Source: Euprymna scolopes (taxonomy: Eukaryota; Mollusca; Cephalopoda; Sepiida; Sepiolidae). Taken from it: a DNA stretch of 29,083 nt. The DNA is taken from NCBI GenBank assembly GCA_024364805.1, contig CM044519.1, positions 41,721,108-41,750,190 of the forward strand, given 5' to 3'. Of this stretch, positions 1-10,246 are shown in pieces. A model generated the notes under the pieces. It made no database searches. It was not told the origin of the DNA and saw nothing but the letters and a program-made list of their open reading frames with translations. How positions within the stretch are numbered: the stretch's first letter is position 1; the number at the start of each line of letters is the position of its first letter. Made by a program: the position numbers and the translations under genes.

Positions 1-32
<32 letters not shown>

Positions 33-62
33 GTATGTGAGAGAGAGAGAGAGAGAGAGAGA
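1..62. repeat. (TA)n and (GA)n microsatellites
   Basis: A (TA)n run fills the first 30 bases and a (GA)n run lies at about 39-62. The following stretch to about 395 is AT-rich, with no recognisable gene or repeat apart from a short doubled 'ccaaaccaaatgcatc' near 262-292. Confidence 0.95.
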
Positions 63-395
63 ATAAATGATAATAAAACAACGTTCAGTTACATACTTTA
101 CTAATAAATTCAAGCAATACAACAAAGAATAAAAAACGTAGAATAGTCCCTTAAATCTGAGGGTTTTCTTCAGAATTAAAAGCACAATTATTTAATGAAC
201 TTTGGTTTTCATTATTAATTAATTAATATATTATCATTTTCAATCTTCTTTCCTCCTCTCGCCAAACCAAATGCATCCAAACCAAATGCATCGTTCTCCG
301 TCGCTCTCTTGTTTCGTCTTCTACGTGTGGCAAACACTGATGTGTTAATCGTGAAACTAAATTTAGTGAGTGATTGTAACAACGCAGTTTTTATG

Positions 396-749
396 TAAAA
401 TGGAACGAGAAAATTGTCGGCCTAGATGATGATTCACTTTTCGTTTGATGAAAACTGTTTTTCATTTTTGTTGCAGACCATCTACTAGTTGGCCAGATGT
501 ATAGAAATCCCAAGAGCTATAGGAGCCTTCTGTCATGTCGGAAAGTGACACAATGTTCAACGAGCGAGATCGGAGATGCGCCATTGCTCTCTATAGATCC
601 AAGTATTGACAACAGGACCTTTGGCAACACCCACAAAATGCATCGCTGGATTTCCACGAATAACAGAAACGTGCCTAAGGTGATGAAAACAAACGTTCCG
701 GCTACGGTTATGGTTTTTTGGTGTGGTTTCAAGTGAGGTCCACATCCAC

Positions 750-750
<1 letters not shown>
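396..750 (+). mobile_element. mariner-like DNA transposon, internally deleted, copy 1
   Basis: The left end (about 396-424, 'atggaacgagaaaattgtcg') matches the inverted-repeat end of the copy at 8421-9266. A transposase start is visible at 535: MSESDTMFNERDRRCAIALY, the usual N-terminal opening of this group of mariner-like transposases. About 22 codons later the sequence jumps to a much later part of the protein (HRWISTNNRNVPKVMKT, then ATVMVF), so the helix-turn-helix DNA-binding region and the first catalytic Asp are missing. The element stops abruptly at the (TAA)n tract at 751, so the rest of the catalytic domain and the right end are absent. It cannot make a working transposase. The same internal junction occurs in the second copy, so the deletion is ancestral to both. 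Confidence 0.75.

Positions 751-820
<70 letters not shown>
751..820 (+). repeat. (TAA)n microsatellite
   Basis: About 23 uninterrupted TAA units sit exactly between the mariner fragment and the 5'-truncated end of the following LINE. The tract is a plausible insertion target for that LINE. Confidence 0.97.
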
Positions 821-1690
821 CTGGCAACAGTACTTGAAAACGAGAATCACAAAATACTATGTGGCACGGACATACAAACGGATAAACCCATTCAAGCAAG
901 AAGACCGGATATCGTAATAATTAACAAGAAAGAAAAGTCCTGCCAAATCATAGACTTTGCTGTTCAAGCTGATCACAGGGTCAATATCAAAGAAAAGGAG
1001 AAACGGAGCAAGTACACAGAGCTAGCCAGAGAGCTGAAAGGGATATGGATGATGAAGAAAATCAAGATTATACCTATAATAGTAGGAGCACTAGGAACAA
1101 TTCCGAAAAAAATTGAAAAAAGAATGGGAGAAATTGTAATCACAGCAAAGATACAACGAATAACGATAATGAAAACAGCTGAAATATTAAGGAAACCTAT
1201 TAAATGCGGAGATAAATACACATGAGCCACATGCGCGGTCCAGACAAACTGCTGCAGAGGAAAAACATGAAGAAGCGTTACATGGAACCAAGAATATTGA
1301 AGCTGCATATCCACAAGTTCTCTACCCCCTCACCCATCCCCTACCATTGCCCCCTCCAAAAGATTGATGCCAAATAGTCGAGAAGGGTCAAGGAGGGCGA
1401 AAAGACCGAGGAAAGACCACTGACCAGACATCCGCTGGACAAGTGCGAAGAGAACTGGGACCTTGGAGAGGCTTATTGCCACTACAAATTTCAGTGAAGA
1501 CCAATGACTACTACCAGCGAAAAATCAATGGTAAGCAGCTGTTGCGATAACGCAAATCTATTTGCGAATGTTATCGAAAGAGGTGGAGAGTACTGGAAAT
1601 CTGGAGAGACTTGTTGTTACTCAGCCTTCAGGGAATACGGTAGGTTGTTTTCAAGGAAAGATCTTTGATGACCTGTGAGCCAATAATAAT
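821..1690 (+). mobile_element. REL-LINE 3' end (restriction-like endonuclease domain and 3' UTR)
   Basis: An uninterrupted 134-codon reading frame runs from 821 to the stop at 1223-1225. It encodes the C-terminal domain of a non-LTR retrotransposon of the R2/R4/Dong/NeSL type. The restriction-like endonuclease signature is visible as RPD (902-910), then 14 residues, then D (953-955), followed by KYTELARELKGIW and the family hallmark IIPIIVGALGTIPK. This domain nicks the target DNA during target-primed reverse transcription. The reverse transcriptase and zinc knuckle are absent because of 5' truncation at the (TAA)n tract. The 3' UTR probably runs to about 1683, where a short AATAATAAT occurs. 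A UTR stretch (about 1480-1555, 'gaagaccaatg..gttgcgataa') is matched in the minus-strand copy near 13440-13500. The intact frame suggests a fairly young insertion. The clade within the REL group is uncertain. Confidence 0.82.
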
Positions 1691-1739
1691 ATAACTACAA
1701 CAAGAATATGCCATCAGCAGCCGCCATCACGTTAAGTCC

Positions 1740-2725
1740 AACTATTCCTCGTCCTGGTATAGGCGGGAACAACGTAGCAGTGTAAGAGCTATTCTAATTA
1801 GAACTCTGTCAGAGTTAACCATGACTGACAGGTCTGGTGGTTTAGGGAAAATCTAGGCAAAGTCAACTTCAGGGTCAGTTGTCCTCTGGTCGTCTCTGTC
1901 TCTAAGTCTATGGCAAGCAAGGAAATGTGACGATTAGAAATTTGAATTTGTTCTGCCCAGATGCAGCCGCTATTGTGTTCTTTGTTTCATATCTTCCTTG
2001 ACTTCGTATGCAACCGATGAGTCTTACTCACAGTATCGAGATAGGACGAATAACTATGACCAGCAAGAAGGACTTCATGTAAACCAGACAATTCTGAGAT
2101 ACAAACTTCGTGGTTTCTGTGCAAAAGTACGATTCGCTATACAAGCAAATGCCTGCAGATCCTAAAATCCAACGTTTTCAGGTCGTAGTAGGAACTGTGG
2201 AAGCCTGATATATCAGAGTTTTCTTATTAATAAGACTCTGGCGAAAAAACGTTCGTATCAGGATCTGTTTTCCGCTGTCTATCTGTGTGGCAAGCTAAGA
2301 CTGCGTAGCACGGGGCTGCAAATCAATGGAGCGACAGTGGTAACATTGCACCTGCATCACTTCTTTGTGTGTTATGTGTAGGGTTATGACAACAGCATAT
2401 TCTTTTCATTATTTTTACTCTCAAGTATATATCCGACACAGTTAGACACAATCGAACGAGAACCACATCACTCTACATAAAAACATATAAGATATCAATG
2501 GATATATACCTGAGAATCAAAACAAGTAAAAGAACATGTTGTTGTCATAGCCCTAGTTATGTGCCAAATCTTCCCTGACTTTGCATGTAGCCGCCGAGCT
2601 TTGCTGCTCTGGGTGTCGGATGTGAAAACCTGATTGACAAATAGTTGTGATAAACGAGTTGCACTTTATGTAGGCTAGAAAATCCTTAGGCACGATCTTA
2701 GTGAGTTCAATGCAGAAGTTTGACT
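1740..2725. repeat. Diverged tandem duplication (~385-bp unit, two copies)
   Basis: Positions about 1750-2150 and 2170-2725 align with each other once the nested MITE at 2379-2555 is removed. Shared landmarks are 'tggcaagc' (1911 and 2290), 'atcttccttgactt/atcttccctgactt' (about 1990 and 2568), 'gacttcatgta/cactttatgta' (about 2070 and 2665) and the following 'ttctgtgcaaaagt/ttcaatgcagaagt'. Divergence is high. No open reading frame spans it. The unit is unrecognised. Confidence 0.6.
2379..2555. mobile_element. hAT-type MITE, 177 bp, with 8-bp target site duplication
   Basis: The ends form a long inverted repeat of about 57 bp, starting TAGGGTTATGACAAC on the left and, read on the minus strand, TAGGGCTATGACAAC on the right. 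It is flanked by a perfect 8-bp direct repeat GTTATGTG (2371-2378 and 2556-2563). An 8-bp duplication with a YAGGG terminus is typical of the hAT superfamily. There is no coding capacity, so it must have been moved by a transposase encoded elsewhere. A second copy lies at 26313-26477 with its core in the opposite orientation. Confidence 0.88.
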
Positions 2726-2732
2726 CTTAACA

Positions 2733-2912
2733 ACAACAACATCGACAGGGCGGGGTAACGATAACTCGTTGGGTAACGACACGAATTCACAACCTGAGTG
2801 TGTTAAGTTCGAATCCAGTTCGTTTCACAGAAACACTTCTTTTTTTTTTTTTCGGGACGTTGGCAATCTTCCTGTGGTCTTTTTGTAAGTAACCGATATC
2901 CTTCTCGAAAGA
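2733..2912 (+). mobile_element. tRNA-like SINE, 180 bp, with 10-bp target site duplication
   Basis: A perfect 10-bp direct repeat ACTCTTAACA (2723-2732 and 2913-2922) flanks the segment. Inside is a pol III-type promoter: an A-box-like 'gggcggggtaacgataactc' near 2750 and a good B box 'gttcgaatcc' near 2807. Downstream is a T-rich run (2839-2853) and an unrelated body. This matches the tRNA-derived SINEs known from octopus and squid. No tRNA acceptor stem closes, so it is not a functional tRNA. Confidence 0.72.
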
Positions 2913-2922
2913 ACTCTTAACA

Positions 2923-4384
2923 GAAAGATATAGAGGAAGGAATGCCAACTGAATGATGTCCAACAGAAAAACAACAAAAGCAATAGCAGCAACAGCAGTA
3001 GTTGATGCTGGACCCGAAAACCGTTTTCTCATTTTAACTTAGATAACGCGAGTTGCTGTCGTTTAATAAGTAGGCGTTTCGCATTTGCCAATGTTTCTAC
3101 TTCAAAGGCGTTGCGAGGAAGCAAGGACGGTAATTACGCTCATGCACCTGCGTTAATAGGAGTTGTTAGTTTGGCTAATTTGCAATCAATGCCTTAAAAC
3201 TATCAATATGCGATCATACCCATTTTTTAACAATGGCGTGCGTCTTAGTCTATTTAAAACACCTTATCTCGCACATATTGATTTTTTATACCCGCTTGCG
3301 TCAGCGGCCACAATCGCAATAAAATAAAGCTATTCAATTCTTGAATAATTTTGAACCGAATCGAATATATATTTTGTGAAAAAAAAAAGAAAAGACTTGA
3401 GAACTGTTTGAATTGTCATTGTTTATATAATCTATCACTAACTTGTGAACGTGAGCTCAAGTTTTGACACGTTTGAAGGTTAGTACGTTATAAAAATCAT
3501 ATGGATATATTTTATTAATAGTACCATTTATATGTTAGGCTTACGACTTATTGAGTGATATGCTAAACAATATAATTTTCTTTTCTTGCTTTTGCTGATA
3601 TTATTTTATGTTATAATAATGAATGCCAAAATCAATTGTTTTTAAATAACTCTGCATAGTAAACAAAAAGTGCAGGTAATTTACCATGAAAACGTTTTAT
3701 CTTTCGAACCAATATATAAACACAAAATGTACCTCCGCCAGATGAAGAAATAAACAGCATCAAAAGTTTGTACATCCATCGCCCAAAAGAAATGTTTAAC
3801 AATCGTGGCGATAAAATCCCAAAATTAAAAAAAAAAAATGAATAGTAGGTTACAAATAAATAAAAATTTGATGTAGCAATTCAAAGATGCCAACATTAAT
3901 TGATAATGGCTTCCGTTTAATTAAAAAAAATTCATAAAAATGAAAAAAAACTAGATTAACTAATGATTGGCCAGTAATGATAAATGGAATGGACCTTTGT
4001 TTAAAGTAATTCTACTAAAATGACGCATTTTATTAAAAAATTAATTAATTTACAAGTGTATGAACTAATTTACTTGAATCTATAACTGTGTCAAAAAAGT
4101 AAAAGTGAGTTTTAATAAAATATATAATTACTTGCAGCATTTGTGCTCCGACGTTGCCCGAATGAAAATATAAAATAATTTAATAAAAAATATAAGTATT
4201 AGAGTATTCATTCTGATGGAAAAGCAGGATAGAACTTATTTCACTGCAAGCAATTTAACTGATAAAATATATAATAAAGATTTAATAAAAACTAATATTA
4301 GGGAATAAGAATAAAAATAAACAAGTAAATTGGATGATTAAAATGAGATTTATTGAATAAACATTTATTGTTTGAAAGCAAGCA
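2923..4384. other. AT-rich DNA without recognisable genes
   Basis: I see no supported ORF, RNA gene or complete repeat here. The stretch 3060-3330 is less AT-rich and may be an old unrecognised repeat. From 3330 to 4384 it is very AT-rich, with many short A runs. Confidence 0.6.
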
Positions 4385-5392
4385 AAATAGATTACATGTT
4401 TTTTTTTTTGGTATTTCTTACATGATAGTCACCACTTATCAAGGCCCGGAAGCCACTCGGGGATAAGGGCTATTGCGTGTACAGTAATCAATGGGATAAT
4501 ATCTAAGTAATCGTTAGTAACGGAGATTTGATAATGTGTCTTACTTAAGGGGGCAGTTTATCAGGATGTTGTTTATGTTGGACTTGAAGACATCCAAGTT
4601 GCAGTCAGGTGGGCACTTCTAAGAAAGAAACTTTGTTCATGGAATCTTTGTTTTGATTTAGGTACAGATAAAGAATGGGGAAAATTATTGACAGTGGTTT
4701 CAGCCAGACGGGTGTTTTTCTTGAAAGATTAGCGAGGGGTGGGGCAGAGAATGGAGCTCAGACGAGCACTTGCCATGGAAATAACGATAAAACAAAGACA
4801 GGCTCGCAACGTCTCTTCTGTGGGAGAGAGGCTGAAAGGAAGAGAAAGGGGCATTCCTCATTAAGCCACGAAGCCTATTTTGTACTCTGTCAAGGCAGGA
4901 TAGTCTGTTTTTAGCAGCTCTTGCCCAGATGTGACAGCAGTACTCCATCCTTGGACGTACTTGACTTTCATAGAGATAGAGAATTGCATCAGTAGTGAGA
5001 TATCTTCTGGAGCGGTAGAAGGATCCTGCCATTTTTCCAGCGACCCTGGCAACATATTTGATGTACGTGTTCCATTTCAGGTCAGGAGTAAAAGTCAATC
5101 CCAGCTTATCAAAACATTGAGCCTCCCCTAGACGAGAGACATCCATTTCAATTGATGCCAGATAGGGATCAGAGCGTTGATGATGTAAAGATAGGAGCTT
5201 GGTTTTAGATGCATTAAAAGTAACCAGCCACCTCTTCCCTCACTGAACCACGCGCCCAAGATCAGAGGAGAGAGAATCAGAGAGAGCTTTGTCACTTATG
5301 GCCTTTGATGTGTTGCCATAGATGGTCGTGTCATCAGCATAGATGTCAACGAATGATTTAAGTATGTGTTTTGGATGACTGGGCTCTCTGTC
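4385..5392 (-). mobile_element. CR1/Jockey-group LINE, 5'-truncated, copy A1
   Basis: The minus strand encodes the C-terminal half of a non-LTR reverse transcriptase. It starts at about 5392 with SFVDIYADDTTIYG, which contains the catalytic YADD box (5330-5341), continues through WLVTFNASKTKLLSL and LGLTFTPDLKWNTYI, and ends with the thumb/C-terminal region RPRMEYCCHIWARAAK and PLSHRRDVASLSLFYRYFHG. One in-frame TGA lies just before the WLVTFNASKT segment, and a frameshift follows LIFQEKHPSG at about 4700. A later piece (CNLDVFKSNINNILIN, about 4560-4600) belongs to the protein's end. The 3' UTR carries 'cgagtggcttccgggccttg' (minus strand, about 4440-4465) and ends in an A run at about 4400. 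The 5' part (endonuclease and RT fingers) is absent. Similar 3' ends lie at 16845-17355, 24300-24372 and 28500-28545. Confidence 0.88.
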
Positions 5393-5695
5393 GTTTTAAT
5401 TAAGGATTTATTTCTAAACATAAAAATTTTATTAAAAGTTTATATGACTTAAGAATATTCGTGAAGCTTTCCGCTATCATTGTCGTAGAAAAGCAAGTTA
5501 ATAGAAATAAATAGTAAGTCATGAAAGTAGAGAATAGTTAACAATCAAGAAATCGTAAACCATGAAACCAAAACAATAACTACTTTATATTAATCAGGGA
5601 AAATCCACCAACGGTAATTTTATTTTGAAAAATAACAAAGGTCTTATGTATTTTCGTTAATAAGGAATAATACGTAATAGTTGTAGTTAAACAAA
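5393..5695. other. AT-rich spacer
   Basis: No gene, repeat family or motif that I can support. Confidence 0.6.
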
Positions 5696-5699
5696 ATTG

Positions 5700-6071
5700 T
5701 AGATAGATAAAAAAGAAATTTTACGTAGGAATATTTTACGTTAAACCGGCGAAAGATATAAAATCTCAACAAATCTTTAAAAAAACAAACAAACAAACAG
5801 AATTATTGACATCTGGAAATATAGCTCAGTGATAGAGCATTTGACTTTTCAAGTTCGGTAGTAGCTCAGAAATTATTTTAATTTTTTCTTATTGATGAAT
5901 TAAATTTGCTATGAAAGAAGTGGGACCATTTAAAATCGTCGCAAATCCATTCGTGTGCATATTTTAGAACTAAACATTAATCAGAAGTGACTTTCCAGAG
6001 TATTCATCGTCAAGCCGAAATATCAGCTGACGTGATATTGTAAACAAGCAAAGACGGAATTTGGTGAACGA

Positions 6072-6072
<1 letters not shown>
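5700..6072 (+). mobile_element. Repeat with internal tRNA-Cys-like module, copy 1
   Basis: This segment matches the minus-strand segment 14590-14985 on both sides of a tRNA-like module. Before the module both copies share 'atattttacgtta.accgg' (near 5735). After it they share 'tttaaaatcg.cgcaaat' (near 5930), 'aacattaatcagaagtgact' (near 5975) and 'gaatttggtgaacga' (near 6057). The module at 5818-5880 begins GGAAATATAGCTCAGTGATA and keeps a good A box, but its second half has decayed. The copy ends at the (ATT)n tract. No protein is encoded. Finding the tRNA part in the middle rather than at the 5' edge is unusual for a SINE. Confidence 0.7.
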
Positions 6073-6135
<63 letters not shown>

Positions 6136-6136
6136 T
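6071..6136 (+). repeat. (ATT)n microsatellite
   Basis: About 21 ATT units lie directly at the 3' border of the tRNA-Cys-like repeat. The following 6137-6640 holds no supported gene. An ORF at 6330-6551 is rich in Thr and Asn codons from CAA-like repeats, has no recognisable domain, and is probably chance. Confidence 0.95.
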
Positions 6137-6639
6137 ATATACTTAAAAGTAAAGTGAAAAAAAAACAGGAAGCTCGTTTTTCTCAAATTAAATTTATTTT
6201 TCTTTCAGAAAAAAAAATGCATATTCTTTCGATGTACGACGTTAAACTGTAATTGCTAAGTATTACAGCGTTTTTGTTTTTCTCCAGTAAGTAAATTTCA
6301 CTCTTGAAGAGAAAAAAGGTGTCTACAAGATGAAGGACTTTAAAGATGTAATTCTTTTACTATGTTTAAACAACAATAAAGAAAACTCCATTACAACAGC
6401 TGCTACAGCAACAAGAACTCCAGAAACAACAAATACTATACCCACGGAAAACGATAGAAAGATTAATACAACAACAACAGCAACAATAGCATCAACTGGA
6501 AGAACGTATACAAAAGAATCAGGAATTACTTCTCAAAAGCTTAACCAATAAACCTAACACGAGTAGCGATATAGCGTTTCGCAAAATACGATTTAGAACA
6601 CTATTAAGACGTTTAACTACGTCCCTGAATAAGACTAGA

Positions 6640-7180
6640 CGTTCAACGCATTCTTTAGACAGTATGAAGATCTTTTCAACGTCGATTGCGTAAATTGGCC
6701 TAGTGTGAAAAGGATCTGCCTGCTTTTTCGAAAGCTTAGAACTATGGAACACTGTAGATTTGTTGACTACATTTTACCTAAAAAAAAAAGACTACGTATC
6801 TGCAGTTTGGGGAAACCGGTAAGTTACTCTCAAAATATTTCAGCCCAATTACATCTCTTTGTCATAAGAGACGGAGTTGCTTCAATTTGACTATGCGGAA
6901 CTACGAAGGTTATTTAGCGTTCGCGTGGTCTTTAACAAACACTACGATAATGTCAAAGTAGTAAAATTATCTGCAAATGATAACAAATGTCTCATTTTTG
7001 CGCAAAGGCTAGTGTCTGCAAAAAATACTGAGATCAGACGGAGAGTATTAGCGAAACTTCGAAAACGAACCTAATCTCACTTTACAGAAACTTGCAGAGG
7101 ATTGCCAAAGAGTTTTAAGCATGCTAAGTGACTCAAAAAACATTGAAGAGCCTGGCGTGCGAAAACGAACCGTATGAAAT
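6640..7180 (+). mobile_element. Ty3/Gypsy-type gag fossil (broken)
   Basis: Translated stretches of the plus strand match the capsid/gag region of Ty3/Gypsy retrotransposons. Examples are LRTMEHCRFVDYILPKK (near 6735) and NLTLQKLAEDCQRVLSM (near 7070). The reading is broken several times, so the copy is a fossil and looks old. No protease, RT or integrase is recognisable nearby. A later retroposon insertion (7205-7512) cuts off the region downstream. The LTR-like segment at 8165-8373 may belong to the same element, but this is not shown. Confidence 0.72.
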
Positions 7181-7204
7181 TTCTTCGAAATGAAGCTGTT
7201 TATG

Positions 7205-7512
7205 GTTGGTTGGTTGGTTGGTTGGTTGGTTGGTTGGTTGGTTGTTTTTGTTTTACGGCATATCAACCCTTTTCATGCTATTTAATGCCGAATCCAAAGA
7301 TTTTGAAGAAAAATGTTTTTAATAGAATATATTTGTTGTTTTCAAGTCGGTTTCTATTTAACCCATAGTTGCGACCCTAACAGGTACTACCACTTCGGGT
7401 CAGAGTGGACCTGGGAGCAGAGGCAATTAAAGGTTGGCTCCACACTCCCCAAAGCCCGCAAGCTGTAGCCTCACGACTGGATACAGTTTAAGGTCATATC
7501 CAGAACCCAAGT
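7205..7512 (-). mobile_element. Retroposon with (CCAA)n 3' tail, 5'-truncated copy
   Basis: On the plus strand it starts with about 40 bases of (TTGG)n, which is a (CCAA)n tail on the minus strand. The remainder is closely similar to 23830-24176. A perfect 8-bp direct repeat TGTTTATG flanks it (7197-7204 and 7513-7520). It lacks about 60 bases present at the minus-strand 5' end of the other copy. A simple-repeat tail, target duplication and 5' truncation together indicate target-primed retroposition (a SINE or the 3' end of a LINE). No ORF of note. It has landed just downstream of the Gypsy gag fossil. Confidence 0.8.
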
Positions 7513-7520
7513 TGTTTATG

Positions 7521-8160
7521 AAAAAACAAACAAAGAAGTATCAAATTAATTTCGTATAGCAAATTAAGGAAGCCACTAAAATGGATTACGTGTATAATTT
7601 GAAAATAAGGCAAGAAATAACGAAGCAACAATTAAAAAGTGATAAAAAAAATAAACGTGTCACAAATAGATTGCATAAAAAGATCTATTTAAACGCAAAA
7701 AAAAAGATGTTGAAGCGTTCAGGAATACGTAAAAACCAATGTCCACTCAATCAGCAAGAAAGATTGATAAATAGGAAGATGGTTCGACTTTATTAGATTC
7801 TAACATTGTTTCTTTGGATAATCACAGAAATACCAAATTAACCAAACTTGTGCAATGGAATTGGAATGTCATTAAGAAATTAATGAATGATATCACTAAA
7901 GAAACGCAGACTTTAAATCAAATTTTAAAGGATTGCCAATGTCAGGTATATCATAAAAGGTACAAGACGTACTCATAAAACGCCACCAAAACTAAAGATG
8001 AGACTATGTACGCATTACACGTAAAGAAAGAGCCGGTTGACACCATTTTCAAAGCGTTCGATCGTGACTAACCACAACCAAAAAAGCGACTGACTAGCGA
8101 CCTAAAGCGGAAAATATATTTACTAGTTTTTTTTTTTTTTTTTGCAGAGCAAAAAACTTG
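7521..8160. other. AT-rich stretch, no recognised gene
   Basis: A Lys/Arg-rich ORF at 7581-7796 (71 codons) has A-rich codons, no recognisable domain and no supporting context. A T run lies at about 8127-8143. The stretch could be interior sequence of the LTR fossil, but I cannot assign it. Confidence 0.4.
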
Positions 8161-8164
8161 AGTG

Positions 8165-8373
8165 TGTTGTGAGGACTCCACATGCACAAGGTATGACTCT
8201 TCCGAACTGTATAAATTAACTGTGAGTTACGACTCTTAGTGTATATTCGTAGTCCGCCATCTTAGTACGACGGTTGCTTTTGCATATGCTGCTTTTTGTT
8301 TCAATATATTTTACCTTTCCTAACACGTGTTCGTGTCTGTGTTTTCTTTAGTAACCCTTCCAGGGTCACAACA
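8165..8373 (+). mobile_element. LTR-like segment (fossil)
   Basis: A 209-bp segment is bounded by the inverted pair TGTTGTGA (8165-8172) and TCACAACA (8366-8373), the TG..CA pattern of a retrotransposon LTR. It ends with a 'gtaacccttccagggtcacaaca' type terminus, split here at position 8360. I see no matching target duplication, so it could be one LTR of a larger element such as the Gypsy fossil upstream, or a rearranged solo LTR. Family by inference only. Confidence 0.45.
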
Positions 8374-8420
8374 ATAAATAACATAAGTAAATATACATAT
8401 ATACATACACACATAAATAA

Positions 8421-9266
8421 ACAGGATGGAACGATAAAGTTGTCGCCTTAAGGAAAACAACACTACAGATTTATTTTTAAAAATTTATCAAAAAAAAAAT
8501 CAATTCAGTTAAATTTATTATGTAATATAGCTGACATATATACGAACTCGGAACTGGGAGCATGCTCTTCACACAAGCATCGGCGGGAGTTCGGCGAATA
8601 CTCGGCGGATGACGGCGATCAGGCTAACTTTGGTGTTGTGGGAGGTCATGTTTGTGATGTTGTCAACGTATGACCAAATGAAGTAGTCCAGCGGGTTCAG
8701 GTCAGGAGGGGAGCCAGTGAACGAAGAGTACAAAGTCATAGCACTCCTTCTGAAATCAAGCCTGGGTCTCTTTGGACTTGTGGGCCGCTGCCGAGTCCTG
8801 CTGCCACACTCGGGGTCTGCCAGCGGCCACTTGATTGCATCACACTCTTCAGCACATCCAGATACACTATGGTATTGACTTTAAAACCGACTCGAAGATG
8901 TGAAGTGGCATAATGTGGCTCTCACTTGAAGCCACACCAAAGACCATAACCGTGGCTGAAACTTTTGTTGAGCTGTGCTTTCAAGCATTGAACCGTCCAG
9001 CAATGCATTTTGAGGGTGCTGGCAAAGGTTCTGTTATCATAACTTTGACCGGTAGAGAGCATGAGTTGTACAGTGACGCATCTCCGATCTCGCTTATTGA
9101 ACACTGTGTCACTTTCAGACTCCTGTCGCTCTTGAGATTTGTACATAACTGGCCAACTAGTAGATGGTCTGCCAAAAAAAAAAAACAACCCAAAAACGGT
9201 TTTCATCAAACGGAAATAGAACCATGTCGTCTCTTCTAGGGCGTCAATTTTATTGTTCCACCCTGT
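8421..9266 (-). mobile_element. mariner-like DNA transposon, internally deleted, copy 2
   Basis: Terminal inverted repeats are visible: 'acaggatggaacgataaagt' from 8421 and, on the minus strand from 9266, 'acagggtggaacaataaaat'. Between them the minus strand holds pieces of a Tc1/mariner transposase: an N-terminal ESDTVFNKRDRRC (near 9110), TVMVFGV (near 8945), KVNTIVYLDVLKS (near 8870), the second catalytic Asp in QQDSAAAHKSKETQ (near 8800), the third in SPPDLNPLDYFIW (near 8700), and MTSHNTKVSLIAVIRRVFAE (near 8640). Several frameshifts and a stop break the frame. The helix-turn-helix and first catalytic block are missing, with the same junction as in copy 1. No clear TA duplication remains. 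The element is inactive. Confidence 0.85.
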
Positions 9267-9469
9267 GATATGGCGTATAGATGTCTAAGTGGTTGTTTTA
9301 GTGAGGAAACATAACATAAATACTAAAATCTATACCGTATCTCACCAGCTAGGGGCTCTATAACATGGTTAGGTTAGCAAAGTTTCTATGCATTTATATC
9401 ACAACTCTTTAGTATTGTTAATCAGAAAGACGACTATTGCACCATAAGGAACTTCTTTTGTAATAGACA
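9267..9469. other. Spacer without recognised features
   Basis: Ordinary mixed sequence. I see no gene, RNA or repeat that I can support. Confidence 0.5.
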
Positions 9470-9818
9470 GTGAAAAGAAAGAGGGTAAGTAACAAACGGA
9501 GTGAGGCAGGGATATAGAGAGAGTGAGAGAAATAGAATGTGAAAAATGAGAGTAGAGAAAGAGAAGGAAAGGAAATAGAAACAGATAAATAAAGAGAGAC
9601 GAAGAGAGGTAAATCACAACAAAAAGAAAAAAGAGAGAGAAAGCAAGAGAAAGAGCAAGAAAATAAGGACTAAAGAGAATGAAAGAGGGAAATAGAGAAA
9701 ATAGACCGTGAAATAGAAAGTGTGAGAAAAGGAAAGAGGGGCAGGGAGACAAAAAAGAGAGGAATAGGGAAATGAAGAAGGAAGAGAGTGGGTTTGGGTA
9801 AGGGTTACCTGAGAGAGA

Positions 9819-9858
<40 letters not shown>

Positions 9859-9895
9859 GAAATGTAATAGTGAGAGAGAGGATGGGAGTAGGTAG
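9470..9895 (+). repeat. Polypurine (GA-rich) low-complexity tract
   Basis: More than 400 bases of almost pure A and G on the plus strand, with a (GA)n core at 9811-9855. An apparent 117-codon minus-strand ORF here is Ser/Phe/Leu low complexity, read out of the complementary pyrimidines, and is not a gene. 9896-10246 holds nothing I recognise. Confidence 0.9.
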
Positions 9896-10246
9896 ATAAC
9901 TTTATAAATATTCACACTCAATCTTGTCTAAAAACGTGTTTTTTTCCGCAGATCACATGCCTAAAATAAAAGCATTAAAATATTTAATAGCTATTGAGTT
10001 TGACGAGCCATCAACCGTGAACAAGAATAAAGTCAAGACATCAACTATACTTTTATTTGATATGTAACCGTAATAATACGCTTTGTTTATGATTCAATAG
10101 ATAAGACGTTCGTTGATTCGAACGAAACCACTAACAGGACAAAGTCCAAGTTGACCTCCGGTTCACCCTTTCCTTTGTGTGTGCTATTTTAGCGGGGGGC
10201 CGTAGGTATCTAGTGTTCTGACCTATTTTAAACCTAGGTTAAATGT

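Noticed and set aside
557-917. ORFs with poly-Ile runs on both strands
   Set aside because: Poly-Ile comes from the (TAA)n/(TTA)n tract. The flanking parts are mariner and LINE fragments.
5818-5880. Functional tRNA gene
   Set aside because: Only the 5' half resembles tRNA-Cys. No T arm or acceptor pairing, and it lies in a repeat.
6330-6551. 73-codon Thr/Asn-rich ORF as a host peptide gene
   Set aside because: Composition follows from CAA/ACA-rich DNA. No signal peptide, domain or splice context.
8165-8373. Intact solo LTR with target duplication
   Set aside because: No matching direct repeats flank the segment, so only an LTR-like call is kept.
9399-9752. 117-codon minus-strand ORF rich in Ser, Phe and Leu
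   Set aside because: It is the translation of a polypyrimidine strand of a low-complexity tract, with no domain or start context.
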